DNA of 64,000 nucleotides from Veillonella parvula (GTDB lineage Bacteria; Bacillota; Negativicutes; Veillonellales; Veillonellaceae): NCBI RefSeq assembly GCF_902810435.1, contig NZ_LR778174.1, positions 1 to 64,000 of the forward strand, read 5' to 3'. Shown piece by piece: positions 46,884 to 56,902 of this stretch (position 1 is its first letter; each line of letters starts with the position of its first letter). The notes under the pieces were generated by a model. It saw only the letters and a program-made list of their open reading frames with translations, ran no database searches and was not told where the DNA came from. The position numbers and the translations under genes were made by a program.

Positions 46884-47878
46884 CAGCCGGCACAAAGGAT
46901 ACGGATGCGGTGAATGTGGCACAGCTCAAAAAGTTGCAAAATCAAGTGAATGCAACCGGTTCTACTACCGTCAGTGCAGGTAAGCATATTAATGTGACAA
47001 CTACGACGAACGGAACGACCAAAGATTATAAGGTAAGCCTATCTGACGATATAACAAACCAGATTACAAATAACACAACAAATATTAACAATATACAAGG
47101 TGATGTGACCAACATTAAACAGAATGTAACCAATATTCAGGGAGATATTACTAATATCAAGCAGGATGTAACCAATATGGGGCGGAATGTAGCTCGTCTC
47201 GATAAAAAGGTTAACAAATCTGTGGCCGGAGCGGCCGCACTTGCCGCTTTGCATCCATTGGATTTCGATCCTGATGCAAAATGGGACTTTGCTGCTGGTT
47301 ATGGACACTACCATGATGGCAACGCCGCTGCATTGGGGGCTTTCTACAGACCGAATGAGGACTTGCAATTTAGTGTAGGATCTACTGTTGGTAATGGCGA
47401 AACTGTTGTGAATGCTGGTATGTCTGTGAAAGTAGGTGCTCACAGTAATGTATCTCGTTCTCGTGTAGCCATCAGTAAGGAAGTTTTGGAACTTAAGAAA
47501 ACTGTAGCGGTACAAAATGCACAGATTCAAAAGTTGACGGCTCTTTTGAATGGATTGGCCGGGACTAATATGAAAGCAGACCGCAGCACATTATTCCCTG
47601 ATGTGCCGAATAATCACTGGGCATATGCGGCAGTTAGTGATCTATCTCGACGTGGTCTTGTAGAAGGATATCCTGATGGTACATTCGGAGGGGATCGTAT
47701 GATGACCCGTTATGAATTTGCTCAAATTGTGTACCGTGCTATTCAAAATGGTGTTGTCGTCGATAATCGTCTCGTATCTGAATTTGGTCCTGAAATGGCG
47801 TTATTCCGTGTGGATACCATTGCCAAGAATCATGAAGGGCAACCAACTATTGAACGTGTAAGGGTCAATAAAAAATAG
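46884..47878 (+). CDS. Trimeric autotransporter with SLH tail, 3' part
   Basis: Continuation of the frameshifted TAA. The frame resumes just after the duplication; the first in-frame GTG is at 46910. It encodes the rest of the neck (TDAVNVAQLKKLQNQ), a stalk with NITNIKQDVTNM-like heptads, and the YadA anchor (LAALHPLDFDPDAKWDFAAG through VVNAGMSVKV, nt 47236-47440). A coiled coil (EVLELKKTVAVQNAQIQKLT) and an SLH domain (nt about 47590-47755, FPDVPNNHWAYAAVSDLSRR, GYPDGTFGG, TRYEFAQIVYRAI) follow. SLH domains bind cell-wall polymers, so the tail would tie the barrel to peptidoglycan from the periplasmic side. Separate expression of this half would lack a signal peptide. Confidence 0.85.
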
Positions 47879-47909
47879 AATACTTTTATATATGGTTTAT
47901 ATTGTGAAT

Positions 47910-47938
47910 GCCGAGGCTCTTTAGGGCCTCGGCTTTTG
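47910..47938 (+). terminator. Terminator after the SLH-tailed TAA
   Basis: GCCGAGGC (47910-47917) pairs with GCCTCGGC (47926-47933), followed by TTTTG. Nearly the same hairpin ends the first giant-TAA module. Confidence 0.88.
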
Positions 47939-48396
47939 TCGTGTACGTGTAGATGATAATTTTTCTGTATATAAAATTATCTTATCTATGAAAGTACTAA
48001 ACTGAAGAGTCTAAAAATATGAAATTGATTAAGTATTTACAATAATCGTTATATTCCGATATGTGGATTTATCGTAATAAATGATAGGAAAGATGAAGAT
48101 TCTATTTCCTAAAATTAAAAAGTATTAAATTAGAAATAAATAAACGATAAAAGTGAAGAAAAGATGAAAAAGTTGTTTACAAGATAGAAATTTTTTGATA
48201 TTGTATTGCCGTGGGTGAGTATATGATGAAGAATCATGAATAATTATAGTATTCAGATCGTAATTTGGAATACTAATATTTGGTGTAAGAAGTGTAGATG
48301 ATAATTAATCGTTATACTTCTTCTTTTTATTATCTTTGCAATATTATGCAACACAAGTGGTGTGTTTTACTGAGTTTTCGGTAAGAAAGGATAATT
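47939..48396 (+). promoter_or_regulatory. Promoter and structured leader of the giant TAA
   Basis: After about 230 bp of AT-rich DNA comes a promoter: -35 TTTACA (48176-48181), 17-bp spacer, -10 TATTGT (48199-48204). The leader of about 185 nt has two hairpins: TAGTATTC/GAATACTA (about 48247-48273), and AAGAAGTGTA paired with TATACTTCTT (48287-48322), the latter followed by CTTTTTATTATC as in an intrinsic terminator. The second giant TAA has the same arrangement. AGAAAGGA precedes the ATG. Confidence 0.7.
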
Positions 48397-51300
48397 ATGA
48401 ATCGAATTTATAATGTTATTTGGAGTAAAACAAAAAAATGCTACGTTGTAGTATCTGAAATTGTAAAAACAGGTGGCGGTAAGGTGAAATCCGTACAAAG
48501 CGGTACAACCTGGGCTCGTATGAGTGCGATTATGGCGGTGGCTGCATTATTAATGGGTGGTAATATTACTACAGTTAATGCTGCTACATATACTGCTATG
48601 ACGATTAATGATGTAAATGGCGCTGGTTATGCTACTGGTAATGTAGTTTATAGTGAAGGTAGTTATTTATATAATTATCAAAACCCTGGGAACCTGACAC
48701 CATTTGATAATAGTCATTTGTACAATGGTACAGATAGAGGTAACTATACAGAAAATAGTTTTGCCGGCATTGCTATCGGTAAAAATACAAATATTCAGGA
48801 AACTGGTAATCCAACTTATTATTCCGGTTTAGCTATCGGTAACTATGCTCAGGCCACAGGTGGTATTGCTTTTGCTTTAGGTCATTATGCTCAGGCTTTA
48901 TCACCATCTGCTATGGCTCTTGGTACAGCTACAAAGGCGAGCGGATTTAACTCTTTGGCTATGATGCGTCAATCCGCTGCAGAAGGTGAGTTCTCCACAG
49001 CATTGGGTACTGCATCCTGGGCAAAGGGTAATGGTAGTTTTGCCATGGGTTACTCCGCTACAGCAAAAGCGGATCAATCCATTGCAATCGGTGCGGCAGA
49101 AACTATAAAATTACCTGGTCAACAACATGGTACTCCAAGTGCTAAATATAATGGCGATGGTAATACCGTAACAGAAGGGGCTCGTTCTCTTGCTTTCGGT
49201 ACAAAAGCTCGTACTGCAGTTGGTGCAGATGATTCTATGGCATTCGGTTCTTCATCCAGTACTGGTGGCGCTAATGCGGTAGCTATGGGTTATAGTGCTA
49301 ATGCTAGTGCAGAGAATGCCTTTGCTATCGGTAATACGGCGCAATCATCCGCACAAAATGCGGTAGCGATGGGTAAAAGTGCAAATGCAAGTGGTGTAAG
49401 CAGCTTTGCCATGGGTAGTAGCTCTAATGCTGCTGGTGCTGATGCTATCGCTATGGGTAGTTCTTCCCAAGCCAAATTATCCAACTCTATCGCATTAGGT
49501 GGTAATGCAAAATCCTTGGGTGCTGATGCGCTTGCACTTGGCGGTGCGGCTAATGCATCTAAAGATGGTGCCATTGCAATCGGTAAAGAAGCGAAAGCAA
49601 ACAATACTAATACGACAGCTATCGGTCTTGGTGCTACTGTTACAGGTACTAACTCCATGGCTATCGGTACAAATGCTGTTGCAGAATCCAATAATTCCTT
49701 GGCATTGGGTACTGGTACGGAAGTAAGAGGTGCCTTGGTTAATGGATACTCTGCTTTCACTAATCAACAAAACAACAATGTTGCAAACGGTGTTGTTGCG
49801 GTAGGTAACGTAGGTTCTGAACGCCGTATCATCAACGTAGCAGGTGGTGAAAACGATACTGACGCAACAAATGTAAAACAATTAAAATTTGTAAACAGTA
49901 ACTTGGCAAAATCCATCGCAGGTCCTACATATACGGGCTATGAAGCGAATGGTTCTACATATAAAGCGCCTGATTTCAATATCAAGAACAGCACGTATCA
50001 TACGGTAAAAGAAGCTGTTGAAGCGGCGCAAACGAATTTCTTCAGTGCTAAAGGCACATCTGCCGATGCGAACTACGATAACACAGGTGCTACAGGCAAT
50101 AATGCGACAGCAGCTGGTGTACGTACTTCCGCAGCAGGTAATTTCGCGACAGCTGTCGGTGCTGATGCGACTGCAGCTAATACGAACAGTACGGCTATCG
50201 GTTATAAAGCTAAATCCAGTGTAGATGATGGCGTTGCATTGGGTGCAAACTCCGTTGCTTCCGTTGCAGCAGGTACAGCAGGCTATAATGTGAAAACTGC
50301 AGACAGCCGTACAAACGGCTATAGCGGATTGACAGGCGCTGCGTTGACTTCCACTATGGGTGCGGTGTCCGTAGGTGACGGCGGTACAAAAACTCGTCAA
50401 ATCACTAATGTGGCTGCAGGTACAGCTGATACTGACGCTGTTAACGTGGCACAATTGCGCAATGTTAATTTGAAAGTAGCTGGTAACACTGGCAAAAATG
50501 ACGTTTTATTGGATAACCAAACATTGACTGTAAAAGGCGATGGTTCTTATGTTACGACATCTGTTAACAACCAAACAATCGATGTAGCGTTGACTGATGC
50601 TACTAAGAATAAAATCGACAATGCGGCAAATAAAGACTTGTCCAATATTACAGACGGCGGTAAATCCGTTATTCGTGATGAAGCACAAAAAGCCGTAAAA
50701 GTTGTAGCTGGTAAAAATACAACGATTACAGAAGGTACTGACGGTACATATAAAACATATAAAGTTGACGTAGATGCTCCTGACTATCAATTAGTTGAAA
50801 ATAGCAGTGCTGCTGATAAAGCATACACTGTATCTGGCAATAAAGTTGACTTAACTGTACAAGATGCTAAAAACCCTGCGAATAAGAAAACTGTAACTAT
50901 CAAGGATATTGCATCTAAAACAGAACTTGATGATACAAAAACGGAGCTTATCAATAAAGGCTTGAAATTCGATGCTGATAATGGCGGCGAAAAAACAAAT
51001 AAATTAGGCTCCAAGGTAACAGTAGCTGGTGATGGTACTAACATCGACACTACAATTACACAAACTGGCGACGATACAACAATTAAGGTTGCATTGGGTC
51101 AAGACATCAATGTTAATACAGTAACTGCTACAAAAACTGTAAAAGCTGGTACTGCTACTATGGGTAACCAAGCTGTAACAGACAATAAGTCAGCTACTCA
51201 AAATGGTAACTTTGTATCCGGTTTGGACAATAAAAATTGGACATTAACTGATCCTGCCTTCGTGTCCGGACGTGCGGCAACAGAAGATCAACTTAAAATT

Positions 51301-54300
51301 GTCAGCGATGCTGTGAAAGCGGCTAACTCAAGTGCTACGGACTATCGTTTAATCGCTAATCCGAACAATGCGGCAGATGGCTCTTATAAAGTTGATAATA
51401 ATAAAGTTGATCTACAAGTGAAGGACGATAAATCCGGTACAGTTAATACTGTGACAATTAAGGATATCGCGTCTAAAACTGAACTTGATAAAGTAAAAGA
51501 TCGTTCTGTGAAATACGATGGTAATACAGGTCATGACACAGTAACATTAGAAGGTGCTAATGGTACAAAAATTACCAACTTGAAAGATGGTAACGTAGCG
51601 GCTGGCTCTAAAGATGCTGTAAACGGCGGTCAATTACATCAAGTTAAGCAGGATCTTGGTGACCAAATCACAAATACTAAAAATGATTTAAACAATAAGA
51701 TTGATACAACTAAACAAGATCTTATTGATAAGGGTCTTAAATTCGACGCTAATAATGGCGGTGAAAAAACAAATAAATTGGGCTCCAAAGTAGCAGTTAA
51801 AGGTGATAACTCCAATATCATTACGGAAATCTCTCAAGACGCTAACGGTGACAGCACAATTAATGTGAAACTCGGAAAAGACCTCAATGTAGAAACAATT
51901 ACTGCAACTGGTGCAAATGGTAAAGACGGTAAAATCGGCATCAACGGTAAAGACGGTGTAACAACTAACATTTCCGTTACTCGTGACGGTCAACCCGGTG
52001 TAGATGGTGCTCCTGGCGCGACTACAACTCGTATTATGTACCAAAAACCTGACGGCACGAACGAAGAAGTGGCAACTTTGAACGACGGTCTTAAATTCAA
52101 AGGCGACATGGGTGCTACATCTAATGTTAAACTTAACAAACAAGTGGACATCACAGGTGGCGTAACAAGCGCTTCTGATCTTGCTACAGGCAATAATATC
52201 GGTGTTACTTCTGTGGCTGTTGGTGCTGATGGCAATGCAAAATTACAATTGCAATTGGCGAAAAACTTGACAGGCTTGCAATCTGTAACGGCATCCGACA
52301 CTGTGAAAGCAGGTACTGCCACTGTAGGTAATCATACGGTAGCAGATAACAAAGGTGCTAACCAAACTGGTAACTTTGTAACAGGTTTAGATAATACATC
52401 TTGGAATATTGCAGATCCTGTATATGTACCAAACCGTGCGGCTACTGAAGAACAGTTGAAAACGGTTAGCGATGCTATTAATAAAGCTAATGCAAGTGCT
52501 ACAGATTACCGCTTAATTGCTAATCCGAACAACGCGGCAGACGGTTCCTATAAGGTTGAAAACAATCAAGTAGATTTGAAAGTAAAAGACGAAAAATCTA
52601 AAGACGTTAAAACTGTAACGATTAAGGATATTGCGTCCAAAACTGAACTAGATAATGTAAAAGATCGTTCCGTAAAATATGACGGTAACACAGGCCATGA
52701 CACAGTAACATTGGAAGGTCCTAACGGTACAAAAATTACTAACTTGAAAGATGGTAACGTAGCGGCTGGTTCTAAAGATGCTGTAAACGGCGGTCAATTA
52801 CATCAAGTAAAACAAGACCTTGGCGATCAAATTACTAATACCAAGAATGACTTGATTAACACAGGTCTCAAATTCGATGCCAATGTAGGCGGCGTAAAAA
52901 CTAATAAATTAGGATCTACAGTGACTATTCAAGGTGAAGGCACTGCAGCTGACGCTGATTACAGTGGTGAAAACCTCAAAACTTTCATCAAACAAGATGC
53001 GGTGACAGGCAATACGACTATCGACGTGAAGATGAATAAAAACCTTAAAGCTGAATCTGTGAAGGTTGGCAAAAATGGTAAGGACGGCGTATCCATTACT
53101 GGTCCTGACACAGCGAATGGCACAGATGGCAAGGTAGCTGTTACTGATAAAAACGGTAAAGAAGCAGTTTCTATTTCCGGTAAGGACGGCGTAGGCCACA
53201 TTGGCTTAACTGGCCCTGCTGGAACGAACGGCGTGAACGGTACTAATGGTATCGACTTATCCGTAAAACCTGGTTACAATGATCCTGCTACCGGTGTTAA
53301 AGGCGAAAAAGGTGTAGACGGTACAAACGGTCTTACTCGTATCGTATACACTGACGGCAACGGTGAGCACCAAGTTGCGACTATGGAAGACGGTTTACAA
53401 TTCACTGGTAACAACACTGGTACCGTGAATAAACAAAAATTGAACTCCTTGGTGAAAGTACAAGGTGAAGGTGTAACTGAAGCTGAGTCTACTACATTCA
53501 AGAGCGCATCCGGCAACATCAACGTAAAAGCTGATGGCACTGACAAATTAGAACTTCAATTGGCGAAAGACCTTAAAAATCTTGATTCTGTAACGGCGGC
53601 TAAGACTGTGAAAGCAGGCGACGCTACTATGGGTGGTCAAACTGTTAACAACGCAGCTGGCGACAGCGAAACAGGCAATTATGTAACAGGTCTTGATAAT
53701 AAAGATTGGGATGCAGATAAGATTGTATCCGGTCGTGCGGCAACAGAAGATCAATTGAAAAAAGCGTTGGATGCTCAAAGTGCTAACTCCACTGATTATC
53801 GTTTGATTAAAAATCAAGCGGCAGGCTCTAATGGTGACTATACCGTGGATGCGAATGGCGATGTAGCCTTGACTGTACAGGATAAGAATCATCCAGATAA
53901 AACAGAAACCGTTACAATCAAAGACATTGCTTCTAAATCCAAACTTGATAAATTGGATGACCGCGCTGTTAAGTATGATTTGGATCCTACAGGTAACCTT
54001 GATAAATCCAAGGTAACTTACGAAGGTCCTGCATATAACAACAAACAAGGTGGCACTCACGTAACGAATGTGGCATATGCTACAGGCAACGATGGCAGCG
54101 AAGCGGTTAATGTGGACTACTTGAATGACAAAATCAAAGATAGTGCGGATGCATTGACTAATAAAGGTTTGAAATTCGATGCTAACCAAGGCGGCGAAAA
54201 AACTAACAAGCTTGGCTCCAAAGTGACTATTAAAGGTGAAGGCACTGCAGCTGACGATGATTACAGCGGTGAAAACCTTAAAACTTTCATCACACAAGAT

Positions 54301-56829
54301 CCAGCATCTGGTGATACAACTATCAATGTGAAGATGAATAAAAACCTTAAAGCTGAATCCGTGAAGGTTGGCAAAGATGGTAAGGATGGCGTGTCCATTA
54401 CAGGTCCTGACAACGGTACAGACGGCAAGGTAGCTGTTACTGGTAAGGATGGCAAAGAAGCTGTATCTATTTCTGGTAAAGACGGCGTAGGTCACATCGG
54501 ACTCAACGGTAAAGACGGCCGTAGCGCTGATATTTCTGTTGAAAAAGGTGATCCGGACCTCAACGGTAACGAAATCACTCGTATTAAATACACTGATGAA
54601 AATGGTAAGACACATCAAGTGGCAACCAAGGATGATGGTATGGCATACGGTGGTGACTCCGGTAATGTGATTAAGAAAAAACTTAATGAACAATTGGACA
54701 TTAAGGGCGGCGTAACAAACGAAGCTGATTTGACTGAAAACAATATTGGCGTTATCAGCAAAAATAATATCCTCAATGTTCGTTTGGCAAAAGACCTTAA
54801 AGACTTGAACTCCATTACTTTCAACAACGGAGCTAACGGTGCAAACGGTAAAACCGTTGTAAACGGCGCAGGCATGACTATCAATGATGCAGCTGGTAAT
54901 CCGTTGACAGCTGTTACAAAAGACGGCGTGAAGATTACTGATGGTCCATCTATGACGAAGGACGGCATCGATGCAGCAGGCAAGAAGGTTACAAACGTTC
55001 AAGACGGTACGGTTGCCAAAGATAGCAAAGACGCTGTTAACGGCGGTCAATTGCATGATGCTGTTGAAAGCCTTAAAACTAAAGGCTTTGGCCTTGAAGC
55101 AGAAGACGGTCAATCCGTGAAGAAAGCTCTTGGTGAAACTGTTAAGGTTAAAGGTGATGACAAAAATATCAAAACATCCGTAGACGACGGTGCTGTTAAG
55201 GTAGAATTGAAAAAAGACATCACTGTAGATACTGTAACTGCTAAGACTGTAACTACAGGCAACACTAAGATGGATACAAACGGTGTTACTATCAAGGATG
55301 GCGCTAATGAAGCGACCAAGTTGACTAAAGATGGATTGCAAATCAATGATGGTGGTAACAAAGCAGTTACTGTTAATAAAGACGGTTTGACTATCGAAAA
55401 TGGTCCTAAGGTAACAAAAGACGGTATCGATGCGGCTGATAAGAAGATCACTAATGTGGCTGATGGTACTATTGGCGCTGGTAGCAAGGACGCTGTAAAC
55501 GGCGGTCAATTGCATACAGCTATTGAAGACATCAAATCCACAGGCTTTGGACTTAAAGCGGAAGACGGTCAATCCGTGAAGAAACCTCTTGGCGAGACAA
55601 TCGACTTGAAAGGTGACGGCAACATCAAAACTTCCGTGGACAATGGCGCTATCAAAATGGCCTTGAACGATAAGATCACTCTTGGTCAAGATCCAGCAAA
55701 ACAAGTTAACATCGACGGTTCTGCAGGTACGATTACAGCTGGCAATGGCGGTAATCAAGTTAAGATTGACGGCAATGACGGTTCCGTAACGGCAAATACT
55801 GTGAAAGCTGGCGACGTTGTTGTAGGTAAACAAACTTCCGACGGTAAAGAAGGCAACTTCGTAACAGGTTTGGATAACAAAACTTGGGATCCTGAAAATC
55901 CTGTAGCAGTTCCTGGTCGTGCCGCAACAGAAGACCAATTGAAAGCTGTTAATGACGACTTCAATAACAAAGCAAGAACAGGCCGTGTATTCCAAGGTGA
56001 CCAACCTGGTGATAGCGGTAAAGTGGTTCGTGGATTGGGAGATACTATGAACCTTACTGGTGGTGCGGATGTGAACCGTTTAGCGGATAACAATATTGGT
56101 GTTGTGAAAAACGCTGCTGGTGATGGCTATAACATCAAGTTGGCGAAAGACTTGAAAGGTCTTGAGTCCGTAACTACTACAGATGCTGCTGGTAATACGA
56201 CTGTTATGAACGGTGGCGGCGTGACAATTACACCTGCTCAAGGTAATGCTGTAAGCCTTACTAAAGACGGTCTCAATAACGGTGGTAATAGAATTACTAA
56301 TGTAGGCCCTGGTGTAGATGGCACTGATGCGGTTAACGTAAATCAATTGAGCAATGCTATGCGTAGTGTGGATGGTAAGATCGCTGATGTAGGTGCTACT
56401 AGTGCAGCTATTTCCGGCCTCAAACCTTTACAATATGATCCATTGGAACCAACGCAAGTATTGGCTGCTGTAGGCCACTACAAAGGCAGTACAGCTGCTG
56501 CTGTAGGCGTAGCACACTATACTAATGAATCTACAATGTTCCATATGGGCGTATCTCTTGGCGGTCATGACAACATGATTAATGCGGGTGTATCCTACAA
56601 ATTTGGTACATCCGATGCTAAGAAAGCTATTCCAGCACGCTATAAAGCAGGCCCTATCAGCTCTGCGTATGTATTGCAAGATGAAGTGACTGCGTTAAAA
56701 GCTGAAAATGAACGCATGAAACAACATGACTTAGAGTTAACTGCTAAATACGATCAAGTACAACGCGATAATGAAGAAATGAAAGCTCAAATCGCATTGT
56801 TGATGCAACAAGTAGGACTTTCCAAATAA
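48397..56829 (+). CDS. Giant trimeric autotransporter adhesin with ESPR signal
   Basis: A 2810-residue surface adhesin. An extended signal peptide (ESPR: MNRIYNVIWSKTKKCYVVVS) precedes the hydrophobic core; cleavage is near residue 63. Two YadA-like heads (about 125-455 and 560-650) each end in a neck (GSERRIINVAGGENDTDATN; GGTKTRQITNVAAGTADTDA). The stalk (about 690-2640) is a mosaic of repeated modules: VTIKDIASKTELD, TNKLGSKVTV, SKDAVNGGQLHQVKQDLGD and collagen-like GKDG/GTNG runs. After a last neck comes the YadA anchor (about 2674-2736, GLKPLQYDPLEPTQVLAAVG to YKF). A 74-residue tail with a strong coiled coil (VLQDEVTALKAENERM, QIALLMQQVG) should reach the periplasm. Intact here. An accessory-protein gene follows on the same strand. 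Confidence 0.95.
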   Translation: MNRIYNVIWSKTKKCYVVVSEIVKTGGGKVKSVQSGTTWARMSAIMAVAALLMGGNITTVNAATYTAMTINDVNGAGYATGNVVYSEGSYLYNYQNPGNLTPFDNSHLYNGTDRGNYTENSFAGIAIGKNTNIQETGNPTYYSGLAIGNYAQATGGIAFALGHYAQALSPSAMALGTATKASGFNSLAMMRQSAAEGEFSTALGTASWAKGNGSFAMGYSATAKADQSIAIGAAETIKLPGQQHGTPSAKYNGDGNTVTEGARSLAFGTKARTAVGADDSMAFGSSSSTGGANAVAMGYSANASAENAFAIGNTAQSSAQNAVAMGKSANASGVSSFAMGSSSNAAGADAIAMGSSSQAKLSNSIALGGNAKSLGADALALGGAANASKDGAIAIGKEAKANNTNTTAIGLGATVTGTNSMAIGTNAVAESNNSLALGTGTEVRGALVNGYSAFTNQQNNNVANGVVAVGNVGSERRIINVAGGENDTDATNVKQLKFVNSNLAKSIAGPTYTGYEANGSTYKAPDFNIKNSTYHTVKEAVEAAQTNFFSAKGTSADANYDNTGATGNNATAAGVRTSAAGNFATAVGADATAANTNSTAIGYKAKSSVDDGVALGANSVASVAAGTAGYNVKTADSRTNGYSGLTGAALTSTMGAVSVGDGGTKTRQITNVAAGTADTDAVNVAQLRNVNLKVAGNTGKNDVLLDNQTLTVKGDGSYVTTSVNNQTIDVALTDATKNKIDNAANKDLSNITDGGKSVIRDEAQKAVKVVAGKNTTITEGTDGTYKTYKVDVDAPDYQLVENSSAADKAYTVSGNKVDLTVQDAKNPANKKTVTIKDIASKTELDDTKTELINKGLKFDADNGGEKTNKLGSKVTVAGDGTNIDTTITQTGDDTTIKVALGQDINVNTVTATKTVKAGTATMGNQAVTDNKSATQNGNFVSGLDNKNWTLTDPAFVSGRAATEDQLKIVSDAVKAANSSATDYRLIANPNNAADGSYKVDNNKVDLQVKDDKSGTVNTVTIKDIASKTELDKVKDRSVKYDGNTGHDTVTLEGANGTKITNLKDGNVAAGSKDAVNGGQLHQVKQDLGDQITNTKNDLNNKIDTTKQDLIDKGLKFDANNGGEKTNKLGSKVAVKGDNSNIITEISQDANGDSTINVKLGKDLNVETITATGANGKDGKIGINGKDGVTTNISVTRDGQPGVDGAPGATTTRIMYQKPDGTNEEVATLNDGLKFKGDMGATSNVKLNKQVDITGGVTSASDLATGNNIGVTSVAVGADGNAKLQLQLAKNLTGLQSVTASDTVKAGTATVGNHTVADNKGANQTGNFVTGLDNTSWNIADPVYVPNRAATEEQLKTVSDAINKANASATDYRLIANPNNAADGSYKVENNQVDLKVKDEKSKDVKTVTIKDIASKTELDNVKDRSVKYDGNTGHDTVTLEGPNGTKITNLKDGNVAAGSKDAVNGGQLHQVKQDLGDQITNTKNDLINTGLKFDANVGGVKTNKLGSTVTIQGEGTAADADYSGENLKTFIKQDAVTGNTTIDVKMNKNLKAESVKVGKNGKDGVSITGPDTANGTDGKVAVTDKNGKEAVSISGKDGVGHIGLTGPAGTNGVNGTNGIDLSVKPGYNDPATGVKGEKGVDGTNGLTRIVYTDGNGEHQVATMEDGLQFTGNNTGTVNKQKLNSLVKVQGEGVTEAESTTFKSASGNINVKADGTDKLELQLAKDLKNLDSVTAAKTVKAGDATMGGQTVNNAAGDSETGNYVTGLDNKDWDADKIVSGRAATEDQLKKALDAQSANSTDYRLIKNQAAGSNGDYTVDANGDVALTVQDKNHPDKTETVTIKDIASKSKLDKLDDRAVKYDLDPTGNLDKSKVTYEGPAYNNKQGGTHVTNVAYATGNDGSEAVNVDYLNDKIKDSADALTNKGLKFDANQGGEKTNKLGSKVTIKGEGTAADDDYSGENLKTFITQDPASGDTTINVKMNKNLKAESVKVGKDGKDGVSITGPDNGTDGKVAVTGKDGKEAVSISGKDGVGHIGLNGKDGRSADISVEKGDPDLNGNEITRIKYTDENGKTHQVATKDDGMAYGGDSGNVIKKKLNEQLDIKGGVTNEADLTENNIGVISKNNILNVRLAKDLKDLNSITFNNGANGANGKTVVNGAGMTINDAAGNPLTAVTKDGVKITDGPSMTKDGIDAAGKKVTNVQDGTVAKDSKDAVNGGQLHDAVESLKTKGFGLEAEDGQSVKKALGETVKVKGDDKNIKTSVDDGAVKVELKKDITVDTVTAKTVTTGNTKMDTNGVTIKDGANEATKLTKDGLQINDGGNKAVTVNKDGLTIENGPKVTKDGIDAADKKITNVADGTIGAGSKDAVNGGQLHTAIEDIKSTGFGLKAEDGQSVKKPLGETIDLKGDGNIKTSVDNGAIKMALNDKITLGQDPAKQVNIDGSAGTITAGNGGNQVKIDGNDGSVTANTVKAGDVVVGKQTSDGKEGNFVTGLDNKTWDPENPVAVPGRAATEDQLKAVNDDFNNKARTGRVFQGDQPGDSGKVVRGLGDTMNLTGGADVNRLADNNIGVVKNAAGDGYNIKLAKDLKGLESVTTTDAAGNTTVMNGGGVTITPAQGNAVSLTKDGLNNGGNRITNVGPGVDGTDAVNVNQLSNAMRSVDGKIADVGATSAAISGLKPLQYDPLEPTQVLAAVGHYKGSTAAAVGVAHYTNESTMFHMGVSLGGHDNMINAGVSYKFGTSDAKKAIPARYKAGPISSAYVLQDEVTALKAENERMKQHDLELTAKYDQVQRDNEEMKAQIALLMQQVGLSK
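51337..52860 (+). repeat. Internal 1.16-kb stalk duplication in the giant TAA
   Basis: The stretch starting at 51337 (TDYRLIANPNNAADGSYKV, then VTIKDIASKTELD, then GNTGHDTVTLEG and SKDAVNGGQLHQVKQDLGDQ) recurs starting at 52498, an offset of 1161 bp (387 residues), with near-identical DNA for the first 370 bp. Part of the same module recurs at 60718-60840 in the second giant TAA. Confidence 0.85.
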
Positions 56830-56864
56830 AAAAATTCTTAGTCTTGTTATGTAAGGAATATGAA

Positions 56865-56885
56865 AGCCGCCCTTCTAGGGCGGCT
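56865..56885 (+). promoter_or_regulatory. Intercistronic hairpin between giant TAA and accessory gene
   Basis: AGCCGCCC (56865-56872) and GGGCGGCT (56878-56885) form a perfect 8-bp stem 35 bp after the TAA stop and 8 bp before the GGAGG ribosome-binding site of the next gene. It has no T-run, so it more likely affects mRNA stability, processing or relative expression than termination. A similar hairpin occurs in the second module. Confidence 0.6.
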
Positions 56886-56902
56886 CATCATAAGGAGGAA
56901 GT

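Noticed and set aside
53548-56004. 818-codon minus-strand open frame opposite the giant TAA
   Set aside because: It is a shadow of the repetitive, codon-biased TAA frame. Its translation shows low-complexity Val/Phe/Cys-rich sequence without domains, start signals or neighbours.
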